DNA of 64,000 nucleotides, from contig CAYYLL010000010.1 in the NCBI GenBank assembly GCA_964472525.1, forward strand, positions 17,812-81,811. The letters run 5' to 3'. The notes under the pieces were generated by a model that worked only from the letters and a program-made list of their open reading frames with translations, was not told the origin of the DNA and made no database searches. Shown piece by piece: positions 9,937 to 19,056 of the stretch. Numbering within the stretch: the stretch's first letter is position 1; the number at the start of each line of letters is the position of its first letter. Source of the DNA: SZUA-37 sp964472525. Its GTDB lineage: Bacteria; Pseudomonadota; Gammaproteobacteria; UBA6429; Thiohalophilaceae. The translations under genes were made by a program, and so were the position numbers.

Positions 9937-10421
9937 ACGCAATTAAAGAATATCTCAATGGTCTTGAATCGCGTGAGCGTAATCTGGTTATAGTTGCGGC
10001 CATTATGCTGGCATTAGTGATACCTTATCAATTTATTTGGAAACCTTTTTCTGAAAGTCTGCACAACACGGAAGTACGAGTAAAATCACACCGAAATCAA
10101 CTTGCTATAATGAAACAGCAAGCAAATGAAATCAGCAAGCTTCGAGGAACGAGTACTATTGTTGCTCAACCCGGTAGGCAGTTTCTAAATAATTTAATTA
10201 ACACAGCCGCAAAAAGAAATGGTTTGGCAAACGCTCTGAATATAAAAGCAGATAGCCAAGATAATTTACGTGTTTCGATGGATAATGTTCCCTTTGATAA
10301 CGTGATGAATTGGCTAGATCAATTGATATCTAGGAACGGAATTATAGTGAATAAATTAAACGTTGATCGGCAACCAGCCGTTGGGCGAGTGAATATTAGT
10401 GTTTATTTGGAAGCACCGTAA
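9933..10421 (+). CDS. gspM: Type II secretion platform protein GspM
   Basis: GspM is a small bitopic protein that partners GspL. The 162-residue product has a short cytoplasmic N-terminus with the conserved LNGLESRERNLVI-like motif, a membrane helix (about residues 19-38) and a periplasmic region with coiled-coil character followed by a ferredoxin-like fold (DNVPFDNVMNWLDQL). It overlaps gspL by 4 bp and gspN by 1 bp. Sequence conservation in this family is low; the assignment depends partly on gene order. Confidence 0.9.
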   Translation: MNAIKEYLNGLESRERNLVIVAAIMLALVIPYQFIWKPFSESLHNTEVRVKSHRNQLAIMKQQANEISKLRGTSTIVAQPGRQFLNNLINTAAKRNGLANALNIKADSQDNLRVSMDNVPFDNVMNWLDQLISRNGIIVNKLNVDRQPAVGRVNISVYLEAP

Positions 10422-11236
10422 TGAGATTTAAATTAAGACTATCGAATAGCAGTAAGGAAGGAAAGCGTAAATATATACGCTATGTGGTCTTTGCGATTAT
10501 TTCGTATATTATTTTCTTAGTTGTAACGTTACCAGCGAGTATCGGTTTTTCATTTGTTAGAAATAATCCACAATTAAGCAGGCAGCTACAATTTTCTACC
10601 GTTAGTGGAACCGTTTGGTCGGGTAACATTGCAAATGTTCAAATCTCAGGAATAAATATTGGTCATCTAAATTGGGATTTAAAGCTGTTACCCTTATTGT
10701 TAGGTGAGTTAAGCATTCATGTCAATTTCAGGAATAAAGCTGTCGCTGGTAATAGCATGTCGGGTTCTGGAACGGTTGCAATCTCATTTTCAGGAAATAT
10801 CAGTGTTGAAGATTTTACCGCTGTATTTTCTGCAGACTCACTTGCACCTTTAATGTACGGTCTGCCAGCACGTTTTTCAGGAGATATTAATCTGCATGTT
10901 ACGTCTTTATCCTATGTAAAAGGCCAACGTATTAATGTTAAGTCTCGTATGGTTGTCTCAAAGGCAGGCTTAGTGACTCCGCAACGTATTAGCTATGGTG
11001 ATATTTTAATTCAATCTATACCTCAACTTCTTGGGAGCCAGTTTGTATTAACCGATCAAGGTGGTCCATTGATATTGGATGGTAATATCAAAATAAAAGG
11101 GAATGGTCTTTATACTGTTAATCTCGGTTTAGGGGCAAGGAATAGTGCATCACAGGATTTGCGTAATGGTTTACGTTTTCTTGGTCAACGCGATGCAACG
11201 GGTAAGTATCGTTATAAGACAAAGGGTAAGCTATGA
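10421..11236 (+). CDS. gspN: Type II secretion accessory protein GspN
   Basis: GspN is an accessory component present in only some type II systems; its role is not well defined. The 271-residue product has one N-terminal membrane anchor (about residues 22-45, VVFAIISYIIFLVVTLPAS) and a beta-rich periplasmic part starting FSTVSGTVWSGNIANVQISG, a pattern typical of GspN and related to AsmA/bacterial lipid-transfer-like repeats. It ends the gsp operon; pilR lies convergent 22 bp away. Confidence 0.88.
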   Translation: MRFKLRLSNSSKEGKRKYIRYVVFAIISYIIFLVVTLPASIGFSFVRNNPQLSRQLQFSTVSGTVWSGNIANVQISGINIGHLNWDLKLLPLLLGELSIHVNFRNKAVAGNSMSGSGTVAISFSGNISVEDFTAVFSADSLAPLMYGLPARFSGDINLHVTSLSYVKGQRINVKSRMVVSKAGLVTPQRISYGDILIQSIPQLLGSQFVLTDQGGPLILDGNIKIKGNGLYTVNLGLGARNSASQDLRNGLRFLGQRDATGKYRYKTKGKL

Positions 11237-11276
11237 AACTGGTAAAGATTTTGATGTATTATTCTATATCCAGTTT
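11236..11276. terminator. Possible bidirectional terminator between gspN and pilR
   Basis: AAACTGG at 11236-11242 can pair with CCAGTTT at 11270-11276, and the right arm runs into a T tract. The loop of 27 bases is long and the stem short, and the right arm lies inside the last codons of pilR, so this is only a weak candidate. Confidence 0.3.
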
Positions 11277-12614
11277 TTTAATTCGATAGCGCAAAGCTCG
11301 AAAAGTAATACCTAATATTTTTGCTGCGGCCGTTTTATTATATTTTGTTTGTTCAAGTGCTTTTATAATCGCTTCTTTTTCTGTGTTGAGTAGTGTTGGG
11401 TCAAGGCTTAAATCATCGCTGCTTGTATCATTAAGTGTAGTATCTTCTTTTGGTGGCTTGTTTTGCGGAAGCTGCAAATCGTCTACTGCAATTGTGTTAC
11501 CTTCATAGAGTGTCATTGCGCGTTCAAGTATATTTTCTAGTTCACGAACATTGCCGGGAAACGAATAGGTTTGTAATGACTTTATCGCGGCACTGGATAG
11601 TTTTACAACATCAGTTTGCCATTCTTTTGCGATTTTTCGTAGGAAGTGCTGCGCAAGAAGGGGAATATCATCGGCATGTTCGCGTAGTGAAGGTAATTTT
11701 AATTCTATAACATTAATACGATAAAATAAGTCTTGTCTAAAATCGCCATCTTCAACTAATTGTTGTAAATTTTTATGTGTTGCACTTAATATGCGTACAT
11801 TAACTGGGATCTCTGTTTGATGTCCAATGGGGCGAATAGCTTTTTCCTGTATCGCGCGTAATAATTTAACTTGCATCGATAAAGGTAAGTCAGCAACTTC
11901 ATCTAAAAAAAGGGTGCCACCATCGGCTGCTTGGAAAAGCCCTGTTTTATCACTGGTTGCACCAGTAAAACTGCCTTTTTTATGTCCAAAAAATTCGCTT
12001 TCAACTAATTCTAATGGAATAGCGCCGCAATTTACCGGTACAAAAGCTTTTGATTTTCGTGGCCCGTTGTCATGGATAAGTTTTGCGGCCAGTTCTTTGC
12101 CTGAGCCGGATTCACCGCTGACATAAACGGGGGCTTGGCTTCGAGCCAATTTAATAATGGTTTTACGAGTATTATCGATAATTGGTGATTTACCAAGGAG
12201 TGCCTGTTCCGAATGAATGACTTTGTCAGAAGGTTTATTTTTAAGTTCAAGGGCACTTGAAACTAGATTACGAAGTATTTTTAAATCGACAGGTTTTGAT
12301 ACAAAATCAAAAGCGCCCGCTTTGAGAGCTTCAATCGCAGATTTCATATTGCCGTGAGCAGTAATCATGGCAACGGGAAGTTGGGGATAATTTTCTGATA
12401 TATGACGCACAAGATCAATCCCATTACCGTCAGGTAATTTCATATCACTCAAACATAAATCAAAATCGGTTTCAGCAAGATAACTCTTTGCTTGTGTAAT
12501 GTCTTTTGCTGTTTGAGTGTCAATATCCATGCGTGACAGAGTGATATCGAGTAATTCACGAATATCCGGTTCGTCATCAACAATGAGTGCTTTAAAATTT
12601 GTTTTTTTACTCAT
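11259..12614 (-). CDS. pilR: Sigma-54-dependent response regulator PilR
   Basis: PilR is the NtrC-class activator that, in pseudomonads and relatives, switches on the pilin gene pilA from a sigma-54 promoter. The 451-residue protein has a receiver domain with phospho-acceptor D57 (LCLSDMKLPDG), an AAA+ domain with Walker A GESGSGKE and a sigma-54 contact loop reading GSFTGA rather than the canonical GAFTGA, and a C-terminal Fis-type helix-turn-helix (NKTAAAKILGITFRALRYR). Its ATG overlaps the stop of pilS by one base, so the two are co-transcribed. pilA itself is not in the window. Confidence 0.9.
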   Translation of the reverse strand: MSKKTNFKALIVDDEPDIRELLDITLSRMDIDTQTAKDITQAKSYLAETDFDLCLSDMKLPDGNGIDLVRHISENYPQLPVAMITAHGNMKSAIEALKAGAFDFVSKPVDLKILRNLVSSALELKNKPSDKVIHSEQALLGKSPIIDNTRKTIIKLARSQAPVYVSGESGSGKELAAKLIHDNGPRKSKAFVPVNCGAIPLELVESEFFGHKKGSFTGATSDKTGLFQAADGGTLFLDEVADLPLSMQVKLLRAIQEKAIRPIGHQTEIPVNVRILSATHKNLQQLVEDGDFRQDLFYRINVIELKLPSLREHADDIPLLAQHFLRKIAKEWQTDVVKLSSAAIKSLQTYSFPGNVRELENILERAMTLYEGNTIAVDDLQLPQNKPPKEDTTLNDTSSDDLSLDPTLLNTEKEAIIKALEQTKYNKTAAAKILGITFRALRYRIKKLDIE

Positions 12615-14293
12615 TAACTTATACTGCGCCTAGGATCTTGGAAAGTTATTCTAAAACAACTACCGCCAGTTGCAATAGGTATATAACTCATTCTTGCTTG
12701 ATTACATTCAGCTAATTCACGCGAAATATAAAGACCTAAACCACTTCCTGTCGCTTCTGTTGTAAAAAAAGGTTCAAAAATATGTTGTGCGGTTTCGCTG
12801 TCTATTCCAGTTCCATGGTCAATAATATCAAGAAAGGGGCGGTTAAATTCGGGGGTTATTCCACCGAGTAATTCTACTTTTGGGTTACTTGGATAGTTTT
12901 TGCTGTGGCGCAAACCATTTTCACAAAGGTTGGTTAATATTTGTTCCAAATGTGAAATATCAAAACGAATTTTTACCTCAGCAGGATTTATGTCAATAAA
13001 AATCTCATTCTGACTGACCATATCTGTTTGTGTTGACTGAGTTATTTTATCGAAATGTTGGTTTGTTATAAAACTATTTATAAATTTAGTCAGGAAATTT
13101 TTGAGCTCAAAGATTTCTGGTTGAGAATGATCTCTGCGGCCAAGCTGCATAATATTTTCAATGATGGTGTTCATTCGTGCTGATTGGTCAGATATAATTT
13201 GTGTTAGACGTTTATCGTGTTTATCCAAATTATCCGATTCTTCTAGGAGTTGCCCTGCGTGGCTAATAGCACCGAGTGGGTTTCTTATTTCATGGGCAAT
13301 ACTTGCGGTTAAACGGCCTAGCGCTGCTAATTGTAAATGTTGGGCTTGCTGTGCCATCACCGAGGTGTCTTCTAAGAAAATAAGAATGCCTGATTTATTG
13401 TCCTGTGTAATTCGAGCAAAACGCGGCATCACATTCGCATGTAGAGGGGTTGGACGAATAATCTGCGGCGTAAAATTGCTATCTTTTCGCCAATGGTTTA
13501 CTTGTTCTACAAGTTCAGGCACAAGAATCGAAAGGTTGGCTGGACGACTTGTTGATGGCATACCGAGCATATGCCATGCAGATTCGTTAATAAGTCGCAT
13601 GTCGTTGTCGTTATCAACAACCAGAATACCAGTTTGCATTCGTTGAATAATATGTTCAGTTAGTTGGGCCATATTAGCCAGATCAACGCCACGTTTAAGA
13701 GCAAGTGCTTCACTTTCTTTAAGGCGAATGGCTAACTTATGCGAAATAATCGCTGAACTAAAAAAGATAAGACCTAATATACCGGCGTAGGTATAGTCTG
13801 ACGTTGGCTCGTTGTAGATGTAATGGCTAAAGAGTTGGTGTGCAAGCAAAGTAATGGTAGCCAGAGCCGCAAAGTACAGTGCTGAACGAAAGGGAACAAT
13901 CATACTATTACCGGCAACTGTAATAATTAGTAGGGTACCTAAGCCGGTTTGAATACCGCCGCTTGCATGCATTAATAATAAAATAGCAATACAGTCTGCT
14001 AAAACAGTCGTATGGATTTGTATCAGTCGATCGGGCTTCTTTAATTGAATCATCATCCAGAACAGACAAGCTAATACTAGATAATAAAGACTTGTTTGGG
14101 TAAACAATGTCTCATTGACGCTACCAAGAGGATGAAATGTAATATGTGTAATCGCTAAAAAAAGGAAAAAAGCTGAAAGAACGGTACGGTAAATGTTTAA
14201 ATAAATTAATGGTTTCCATGCATCAATATGCTGCTCATTTGCTCTGGTATAGAGTGCAGGTGGGTTCAGAGTAAAAGTATTTTTTGTTACCAT
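12614..14293 (-). CDS. pilS: Sensor histidine kinase PilS
   Basis: PilS is the membrane kinase that phosphorylates PilR. The 559-residue protein has about six N-terminal membrane segments (residues roughly 30-195), a PAS-like domain (MQTGILVVDNDNDMRLINES), a HisKA domain with phospho-acceptor H334 in IAHEIRNPLGAISHAG, and a HATPase domain with N box (LCENGLRHS), G1 (DHGTGID) and G2 (TGSGLGLYIS). Topology and gene pairing match PilS rather than NtrB. Signals sensed are unknown; in pseudomonads pilin abundance in the membrane is read by this kinase. Confidence 0.9.
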   Translation of the reverse strand: MVTKNTFTLNPPALYTRANEQHIDAWKPLIYLNIYRTVLSAFFLFLAITHITFHPLGSVNETLFTQTSLYYLVLACLFWMMIQLKKPDRLIQIHTTVLADCIAILLLMHASGGIQTGLGTLLIITVAGNSMIVPFRSALYFAALATITLLAHQLFSHYIYNEPTSDYTYAGILGLIFFSSAIISHKLAIRLKESEALALKRGVDLANMAQLTEHIIQRMQTGILVVDNDNDMRLINESAWHMLGMPSTSRPANLSILVPELVEQVNHWRKDSNFTPQIIRPTPLHANVMPRFARITQDNKSGILIFLEDTSVMAQQAQHLQLAALGRLTASIAHEIRNPLGAISHAGQLLEESDNLDKHDKRLTQIISDQSARMNTIIENIMQLGRRDHSQPEIFELKNFLTKFINSFITNQHFDKITQSTQTDMVSQNEIFIDINPAEVKIRFDISHLEQILTNLCENGLRHSKNYPSNPKVELLGGITPEFNRPFLDIIDHGTGIDSETAQHIFEPFFTTEATGSGLGLYISRELAECNQARMSYIPIATGGSCFRITFQDPRRSIS

Positions 14294-14327
14294 AGGAATG
14301 GGTAGCTTAAACAGGTCGTTATTTTGT

Positions 14328-14558
14328 TTACCGCTTTAATTTTTTATGTGTTTCACAACAATAAAATTGTTGCCCCTGTTTGAGTGCTTCATGCTCAGGT
14401 AGGTGGACTCCACAAGTTGTGCATTGCACCATGTTGGTTATCTCAGGTTTTTCTTTTTGTTTCTTTTTGGCGATAATGTTACTGGTTACCCAGTTTTGAT
14501 ACATACGATATACTAGCCAGATAATAGTAACGATAACAAGTAAGCGGATTAGGTTCAT
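14328..14558 (-). CDS. Small membrane protein of the PP0621 type
   Basis: This 76-residue protein has one N-terminal membrane helix (MNLIRLLVIVTIIWLVYRMY), a lysine-rich linker and a C-terminal zinc-ribbon-like part with CTTCGVHLPEHEA and a later CCETH. This architecture is that of PP0621-family proteins, which commonly sit next to pilSR in gammaproteobacteria; their function is not known to me. I chose the ATG start; a TTG four codons upstream (14570) is possible. It lies 34 bp upstream of pilS on the same strand and may head that operon. Confidence 0.75.
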   Translation of the reverse strand: MNLIRLLVIVTIIWLVYRMYQNWVTSNIIAKKKQKEKPEITNMVQCTTCGVHLPEHEALKQGQQFYCCETHKKLKR

Positions 14559-14659
14559 AGTTTTGTACAATATATAAATTATTTATTAATCATAGTCTTG
14601 TATGATGTATAAGACCAGTGAGTCGGTTAATTATTTAGTAATATGCAGATAAGAAAATT

Positions 14660-15508
14660 TTAGTCGGTGTAAATAGTTAGTATTGCTTGTCTTTTGTGTT
14701 GTGTTTTATTGTAAATTGTGATGATTCGGGATTTAACTTCATCGCTAAGGGGTTTTCCTTCGAGAAAATCATCTATTTGCTCATAGCGTAGTCCTAGGGC
14801 ATCTTCATCTGCTTTTCCTGGGGCTAAACATTCCAGATCGGCTGTTGGTACTTTTTCTATAATAACTTGTGGCGCGCCTAGAGTCTTTGCAATTTCTCGA
14901 ACCTGTCGTTTACTTAAACCGAATAGCGGTGCTAAATCACAGGCACCATCACCGTATTTGGTGAAAAACCCAGTAATATTTTCAGCCGAGTGGTCAGTAC
15001 CAACCACCAAACCTCCTACGAGTCCGGCAACTTTATATTGTACTATCATTCGCACACGTGCTTTAACATTACCTTTTGCAAAATCAATATGGAAAGTGTT
15101 ATCAGACAAAATATTTTGTTGCTCAAGTGCGCGTAAGGTTTCATCGTGAATACTATCCGTTCCCATTTTGATATTGACGCAAATATTTTTACTGGCTTGA
15201 ATAAATTGCAGTGATGTTTGAGCATCATCTTCGTCTGCTTGAATATTGTAAGGCAAGCGGACAGCAATAAACGTATATTGCTGATCTTTATTCTGGTTTA
15301 ATTCATCAATAGCAAGTTGTGCGAGTCGGCCACCGACACATGAATCAATGCCGCCACTAATACCCAGAACTAAATGGTTGAGCCCGGAATTTTTGAGTGT
15401 TTGTTTTATAAAGTTTATGCGACGTTGTATTTCGAAATCAGGATTAATTGTTGGTAAAACCTTCATTTCGGCTCGAATCGATTCTTCAGATATTTTGTTT
15501 GCGTCCAT
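14660..15508 (-). CDS. nadE: NAD synthetase NadE (ammonia-dependent form)
   Basis: NadE converts deamido-NAD to NAD using ATP and ammonia, the last step of NAD synthesis. The 282-residue protein lacks a glutaminase domain and contains the PP-loop motif VLGISGGIDS, the conserved VGTDHSAEN and YGDGACDLAPLFGLSKRQVR segments and KVPTADLECLAPGKADE. I placed the start at the ATG preceded by AGGAAA (15515-15520); a longer frame to 15574 adds 22 residues unlike the family. It is transcribed divergently from glnB. Confidence 0.93.
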   Translation of the reverse strand: MDANKISEESIRAEMKVLPTINPDFEIQRRINFIKQTLKNSGLNHLVLGISGGIDSCVGGRLAQLAIDELNQNKDQQYTFIAVRLPYNIQADEDDAQTSLQFIQASKNICVNIKMGTDSIHDETLRALEQQNILSDNTFHIDFAKGNVKARVRMIVQYKVAGLVGGLVVGTDHSAENITGFFTKYGDGACDLAPLFGLSKRQVREIAKTLGAPQVIIEKVPTADLECLAPGKADEDALGLRYEQIDDFLEGKPLSDEVKSRIITIYNKTQHKRQAILTIYTD

Positions 15509-15817
15509 TGTGTTTCCTGTCACGATGATAAGAAACGTATTTTGCCAAAATCTATACAAAGTTGCGAGACACAATCTAACTTTGTGCTGTTTTTACGGAA
15601 TACTTGGCACTGAATAACTGGAAAGTCAGTGATTTATTTGGATTAGGGATAGACTATTTAGCTATGGTAATTCGAACAAAATGCGGTTAATCTCAATTTA
15701 CTTAATTTTAGTATAATGATGGATGGGTTCAATTTCAAAATAGCTTGATAAAAGCTGTTTCTATTGAAACGATAGCGATAGAATGAGTGAAATCCAATAT
15801 TGTCGAAGGATATAATA
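15509..15817. promoter_or_regulatory. Divergent nadE / glnB intergenic region with a TATAAT box
   Basis: This 309-bp gap serves both nadE (minus) and glnB (plus). A perfect -10 hexamer TATAAT lies at 15712-15717, about 100 bp before glnB, without a good -35. A GAAGGA ribosome site is at 15805-15810. I looked for a sigma-54 promoter, common for P-II genes, and did not find the GG/GC pair with proper spacing. No small gene is evident. Confidence 0.4.
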
Positions 15818-16156
15818 ATGAAAAAAATTGAAGCAATAATTAAACCCTTTAAATTAGATGATGTGCGTCAGGCATTATCTGATATTGGTGTAACGGGCAT
15901 GACAGCAATTGAAGTGAAAGGCTTTGGACGCCAGAAAGGCCATACCGAGCTTTACCGTGGTGCAGAGTATGTTATTGATTTTCTTCCAAAAGTTAAGCTA
16001 GATGTGATCCTAAATGAAGATTTGGTTGATGCTTGTATTGAAGCAATTAGTAATGCAGCACGTACCGGGAAAATTGGTGATGGTAAAATCTTTGTATCAG
16101 ATATTGAACAAGTTATCCGTATTCGCACTGGCGAAAAAGGGCTGGATGCAATCTAA
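15818..16156 (+). CDS. glnB: Nitrogen regulatory protein P-II (GlnB)
   Basis: P-II is a trimeric signal protein that reports nitrogen and energy status to glutamine synthetase adenylyltransferase, NtrB and other partners. The 112-residue protein is full length. It keeps Y51 in the T-loop (HTELYRGAEY), the uridylylation site, the B-loop TGKIGDGKIFV and the C-loop. The C-terminal VIRIRTGEKGLDAI resembles GlnB more than GlnK, and no amtB gene follows, which also favours GlnB. The ATG at 15818 has a good ribosome site; six extra upstream codons (GTG 15800) are unlikely. Confidence 0.93.
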   Translation: MKKIEAIIKPFKLDDVRQALSDIGVTGMTAIEVKGFGRQKGHTELYRGAEYVIDFLPKVKLDVILNEDLVDACIEAISNAARTGKIGDGKIFVSDIEQVIRIRTGEKGLDAI

Positions 16157-16180
16157 GAATGAACTAGTCTGGCTTTGTCT

Positions 16181-16969
16181 TTAGTTTTTCATCGCTTGTA
16201 ACGTGGCGGGATGATTTGGATAATTTAATTGGAGTACCCGTAAAGCATCTTTTGCCAGTTTTTTCAGGCCTAATTTTCGATAGCCAACAACCATCAGGCC
16301 GAGAGCATCAGGAATTGATTTTGTTTTAGGGTAATGTTGGATAACATATTTTGCACGGTTAACCGCTGCTAAATAAGCGTTTCGTTTCAAATAATATTTT
16401 GCGACATATATTTCGTAACGTGCCAGATTATCACGTAAAAGTTTCATCCGTTTTATTGCGTCGATGCGGTACTTGCTTTTTGGAAAACGTCTTACTAGTT
16501 CAGCAAAATACTGGAAGGCCTGACGAGCCGCTTTTGGGTCACGTTCAGCTTCATCCTGATCGAATAATTTACTAAAAAACGAACTATTGACATCGAAAGC
16601 AGCCAAGCCTTTTAGATAATAGAGATAGTCTACATTGGGGTGATTGGGGTGCAGTTTAATAAAACGGTCGGCCGATAAAATCGCCGTCTCAGGTTCATTG
16701 TCTTTATAATAAGCATATGCGATTTCAAGTTGCGCGCGTTGAGCATATTTGCCATAAGGATAGCGTGATTCGATTTGCTCATAAAGTTTAATCGCATCTT
16801 CGTAATTGGTATTATCCAGATTGGTTTTAGCTTCTTTGTAGATTTCAGCAGCTGTGGTATCGTCAGGGAGTGTTTCTGGATTTACCCCGGAACAGCCCTG
16901 TAACATAATCAGGCTTGCAGATATTAAAATGATATTAGATAAGAAACGTTTCCAGCTTGATAAATTCAT
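16181..16969 (-). CDS. bamD: Outer-membrane assembly lipoprotein BamD
   Basis: BamD is the essential lipoprotein of the BAM complex that inserts beta-barrel proteins into the outer membrane. The 262-residue precursor has a signal peptide ending in lipobox LQGC, then TPR repeats starting AAEIYKEAKTNLDNTNYEDA and including YPYGKYAQRAQLEIAYAYYK. Length is normal. It is divergent from rluD with a 117-bp gap, the classical gammaproteobacterial arrangement. Confidence 0.96.
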   Translation of the reverse strand: MNLSSWKRFLSNIILISASLIMLQGCSGVNPETLPDDTTAAEIYKEAKTNLDNTNYEDAIKLYEQIESRYPYGKYAQRAQLEIAYAYYKDNEPETAILSADRFIKLHPNHPNVDYLYYLKGLAAFDVNSSFFSKLFDQDEAERDPKAARQAFQYFAELVRRFPKSKYRIDAIKRMKLLRDNLARYEIYVAKYYLKRNAYLAAVNRAKYVIQHYPKTKSIPDALGLMVVGYRKLGLKKLAKDALRVLQLNYPNHPATLQAMKN

Positions 16970-17086
16970 AATGTCTTAATGCTTTATTTAGGTAATGACG
17001 AATGATGCAGTATACTCTTATGAGTCGCCATATTAAATGCCTGATCCTGTAACATTTACCTAAAATACCAAAGATTCCATCAGCCT

Positions 17087-18085
17087 ATGTCTATAAAATC
17101 ATCCGAAAAATCATCCCCAAAACCATCCGAAGTAAAGCCAATAATATTAGAAGCGGTTGTGCCTCAATCGCTCACTGGAATGCGCTTTGATCAAGCTCTA
17201 AGCCAATTATTTGATCAGTATTCGCGTGCCAGACTCAAGCAATGGATTCAATCAGGTCGAGTCACGGTTGAACAACAACAGCGTAAACCAAAAGACAAGG
17301 TTTACGTGGGCGAAAACATTATTCTGCGAGTTGAGGCCGAAGTTGAAGTCGTCTGGCAGGCAGAAAATATCCCGCTTGATATTATTTTTGAAGATGATGA
17401 AATTTTGGTGATTAATAAACCTGTTGGCATGGTGGTACATCCTGCACCGGGTCATCCCAATGGCACACTCTGTAATGCCTTATTGCACCATGTTGCCAAT
17501 GCCGTTAATTTACCACGAGCTGGGGTGGTGCATCGTTTAGACAAAGACACCTCGGGTATTATGGTAGTGGCAAAAACCTTAAGTGCCCACTGTTATCTGG
17601 TTGAAAAATTACAGGCAAGAGAAATTGCCCGCGAATACATTGCCTTGGTACAAGGGGAAATGACCGCCGGTGGTACGGTCGATGCGTCCATTGGGCGACA
17701 TAAAGTTGACCGAAAACGTATGGCGGTTCGAGGTGACTTAGACAGTGGTGCCAAACACGCAGTAACTCATTATCGTATTCGGCAGCGCTACCAAGCTTAT
17801 ACTTTATTAGATGTAAAACTCGAAACCGGCCGTACTCATCAAATTCGGGTACATATGGCGTATATTCATTACCCGATTGTGGGCGATCCGGTTTATGGTG
17901 GACGGCTGCGAATCCCCAAACAATGCAGTGACAATCTACGCGAAGTGATTCAGCAGTTTAGACGTCAGGCTTTACATGCGTATCAATTAACACTGCCACA
18001 CCCCGTTACAAAAGAACAAATGCAATGGCAGGCACCTCTTGCGGATGATATTCAGCACTTATTAACCAAACTCGAAGCACTATGA
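17087..18085 (+). CDS. rluD: 23S rRNA pseudouridine synthase RluD
   Basis: RluD makes pseudouridines 1911, 1915 and 1917 in helix 69 of 23S rRNA. The 332-residue protein has an N-terminal S4 RNA-binding domain (MRFDQALSQLFDQYSRARLK) and a catalytic domain with the essential Asp, D152, in HRLDKDTSG, followed by ETGRTHQIRVHMAYI. The first 20 residues are Ser/Lys-rich and longer than usual. Its stop overlaps the start of pgeF by 4 bp. Confidence 0.95.
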   Translation: MSIKSSEKSSPKPSEVKPIILEAVVPQSLTGMRFDQALSQLFDQYSRARLKQWIQSGRVTVEQQQRKPKDKVYVGENIILRVEAEVEVVWQAENIPLDIIFEDDEILVINKPVGMVVHPAPGHPNGTLCNALLHHVANAVNLPRAGVVHRLDKDTSGIMVVAKTLSAHCYLVEKLQAREIAREYIALVQGEMTAGGTVDASIGRHKVDRKRMAVRGDLDSGAKHAVTHYRIRQRYQAYTLLDVKLETGRTHQIRVHMAYIHYPIVGDPVYGGRLRIPKQCSDNLREVIQQFRRQALHAYQLTLPHPVTKEQMQWQAPLADDIQHLLTKLEAL

Positions 18086-18858
18086 GCTTAGTTAATAAGC
18101 CACCACAAATAATCACGCCCGACTGGCTTGTTTCGGAAAAGATTCAATCACTTAGCACTACTCGCAACGGGGGCGTTAGCAGTTCACCCTACGATAAACT
18201 TAATCTGGCCACACACGTCAATGATAATCCGAAAACTGTCCAAGAAAACAGACATTGGTTAAAAACATACTGTGCTTTACCCAATGACCCCAGCTGGCTA
18301 GAACAAAGTCATAGCGATAAAGTGGTTCGTTTAACTCCACAAAATTACCAGCAATTATTTAATGCTGATGCCAGTTACACAACCGATAAAAATATTATTT
18401 GCAGTGTAATGACCGCAGATTGTGTGCCGGTTTTATTTTGTAATAAACAAGCCAGTTGGGTTGCTGCCGCACATGCCGGTTGGAAAGGAATTGCCAATGG
18501 CATCCTTAAGAATGTAGTACAAATTTATACCAAAGAGATAATGGGTGACTTAGCCGATATATATGTCTGGATAGGCCCGGCGATCAGCGGTAAGGTTTAT
18601 CAGGTGGGGCAAGAAGTTAGAAATGCACTCACAAAACAGGATACCATTTTAGAAAAAGCATTTACAAAGCAAGATACAAATCATTATTTATTAAATTCAT
18701 CCTATGCGGTGCAGTTACAATTTATTAAAATGGGTGTGTTAACACAACAAATTTCAGCTGGAGACTTCTGTACCTATCAGGATAGTGAACGTTTTTATTC
18801 TTACCGGCGTGATGGTATGCGTACTGGGCGAATGGCGAGTATGGTATGGTTGCGATAA
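18082..18858 (+). CDS. pgeF: Polyphenol oxidase-fold peptidoglycan editing factor PgeF (YfiH)
   Basis: PgeF belongs to the YfiH/DUF152 family; in E. coli it removes wrongly incorporated serine from UDP-MurNAc. The 258-residue protein keeps the metal-site motifs: STTRNGGVS near the N-terminus, TADCVPVLF and AAAHAGWKGIANGI with the conserved Cys and His, and the C-terminal DGMRTGRMASMVWL. It is coupled to rluD. In E. coli clpB follows directly; here an insertion and two extra genes separate them. Confidence 0.92.
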   Translation: MSLVNKPPQIITPDWLVSEKIQSLSTTRNGGVSSSPYDKLNLATHVNDNPKTVQENRHWLKTYCALPNDPSWLEQSHSDKVVRLTPQNYQQLFNADASYTTDKNIICSVMTADCVPVLFCNKQASWVAAAHAGWKGIANGILKNVVQIYTKEIMGDLADIYVWIGPAISGKVYQVGQEVRNALTKQDTILEKAFTKQDTNHYLLNSSYAVQLQFIKMGVLTQQISAGDFCTYQDSERFYSYRRDGMRTGRMASMVWLR

Positions 18859-18880
18859 CGCGTGTTTTTACAAATTAAAT

Positions 18881-19013
18881 CACTGCTGTCCCGTTAACAA
18901 AGGGGTATCCAGTAAGGTCTTGATCGTGTTACACATAAATTTTTCTGGATTCCCGTCCCCGTCTCCACTGGACAGGCTCTGCGCGGGAATGACGAGTTAA
19001 CGGGATAGTGGTG
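18881..19013. mobile_element. Small non-autonomous inverted-repeat element (MITE-like) with 9-bp target duplication
   Basis: The 133-bp element is bounded by imperfect 18-bp terminal inverted repeats: CACTGCTGTCCCGTTAAC at 18881-18898 and, at 18996-19013, the reverse complement of CACCACTATCCCGTTAAC (15 of 18 match). Directly outside both ends lies the same 9-mer AAATTAAAT (18872-18880 and 19014-19022), as expected for a target-site duplication. Inside, ATTCCCG (18949-18955) and CGGGAAT (18984-18990) form a second inverted pair. It has no coding capacity, so a transposase would have to act in trans. The 9-bp duplication points to a DDE-transposase family, but which one is open. Confidence 0.75.
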
Positions 19014-19056
19014 AAATTAAATAATTAAGTATTCACATATAATAATTTAAAGGTCG

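Noticed and set aside
15509..15574. Longer NadE N-terminus
   Set aside because: The extra 22 residues are unlike NAD synthetases, and the ATG at 15508 has an AGGAAA ribosome site.
15600..15640. Possible sigma-54 promoter before glnB (TGGCAC near 15606)
   Set aside because: The required GC element 10-12 bp further on is missing.
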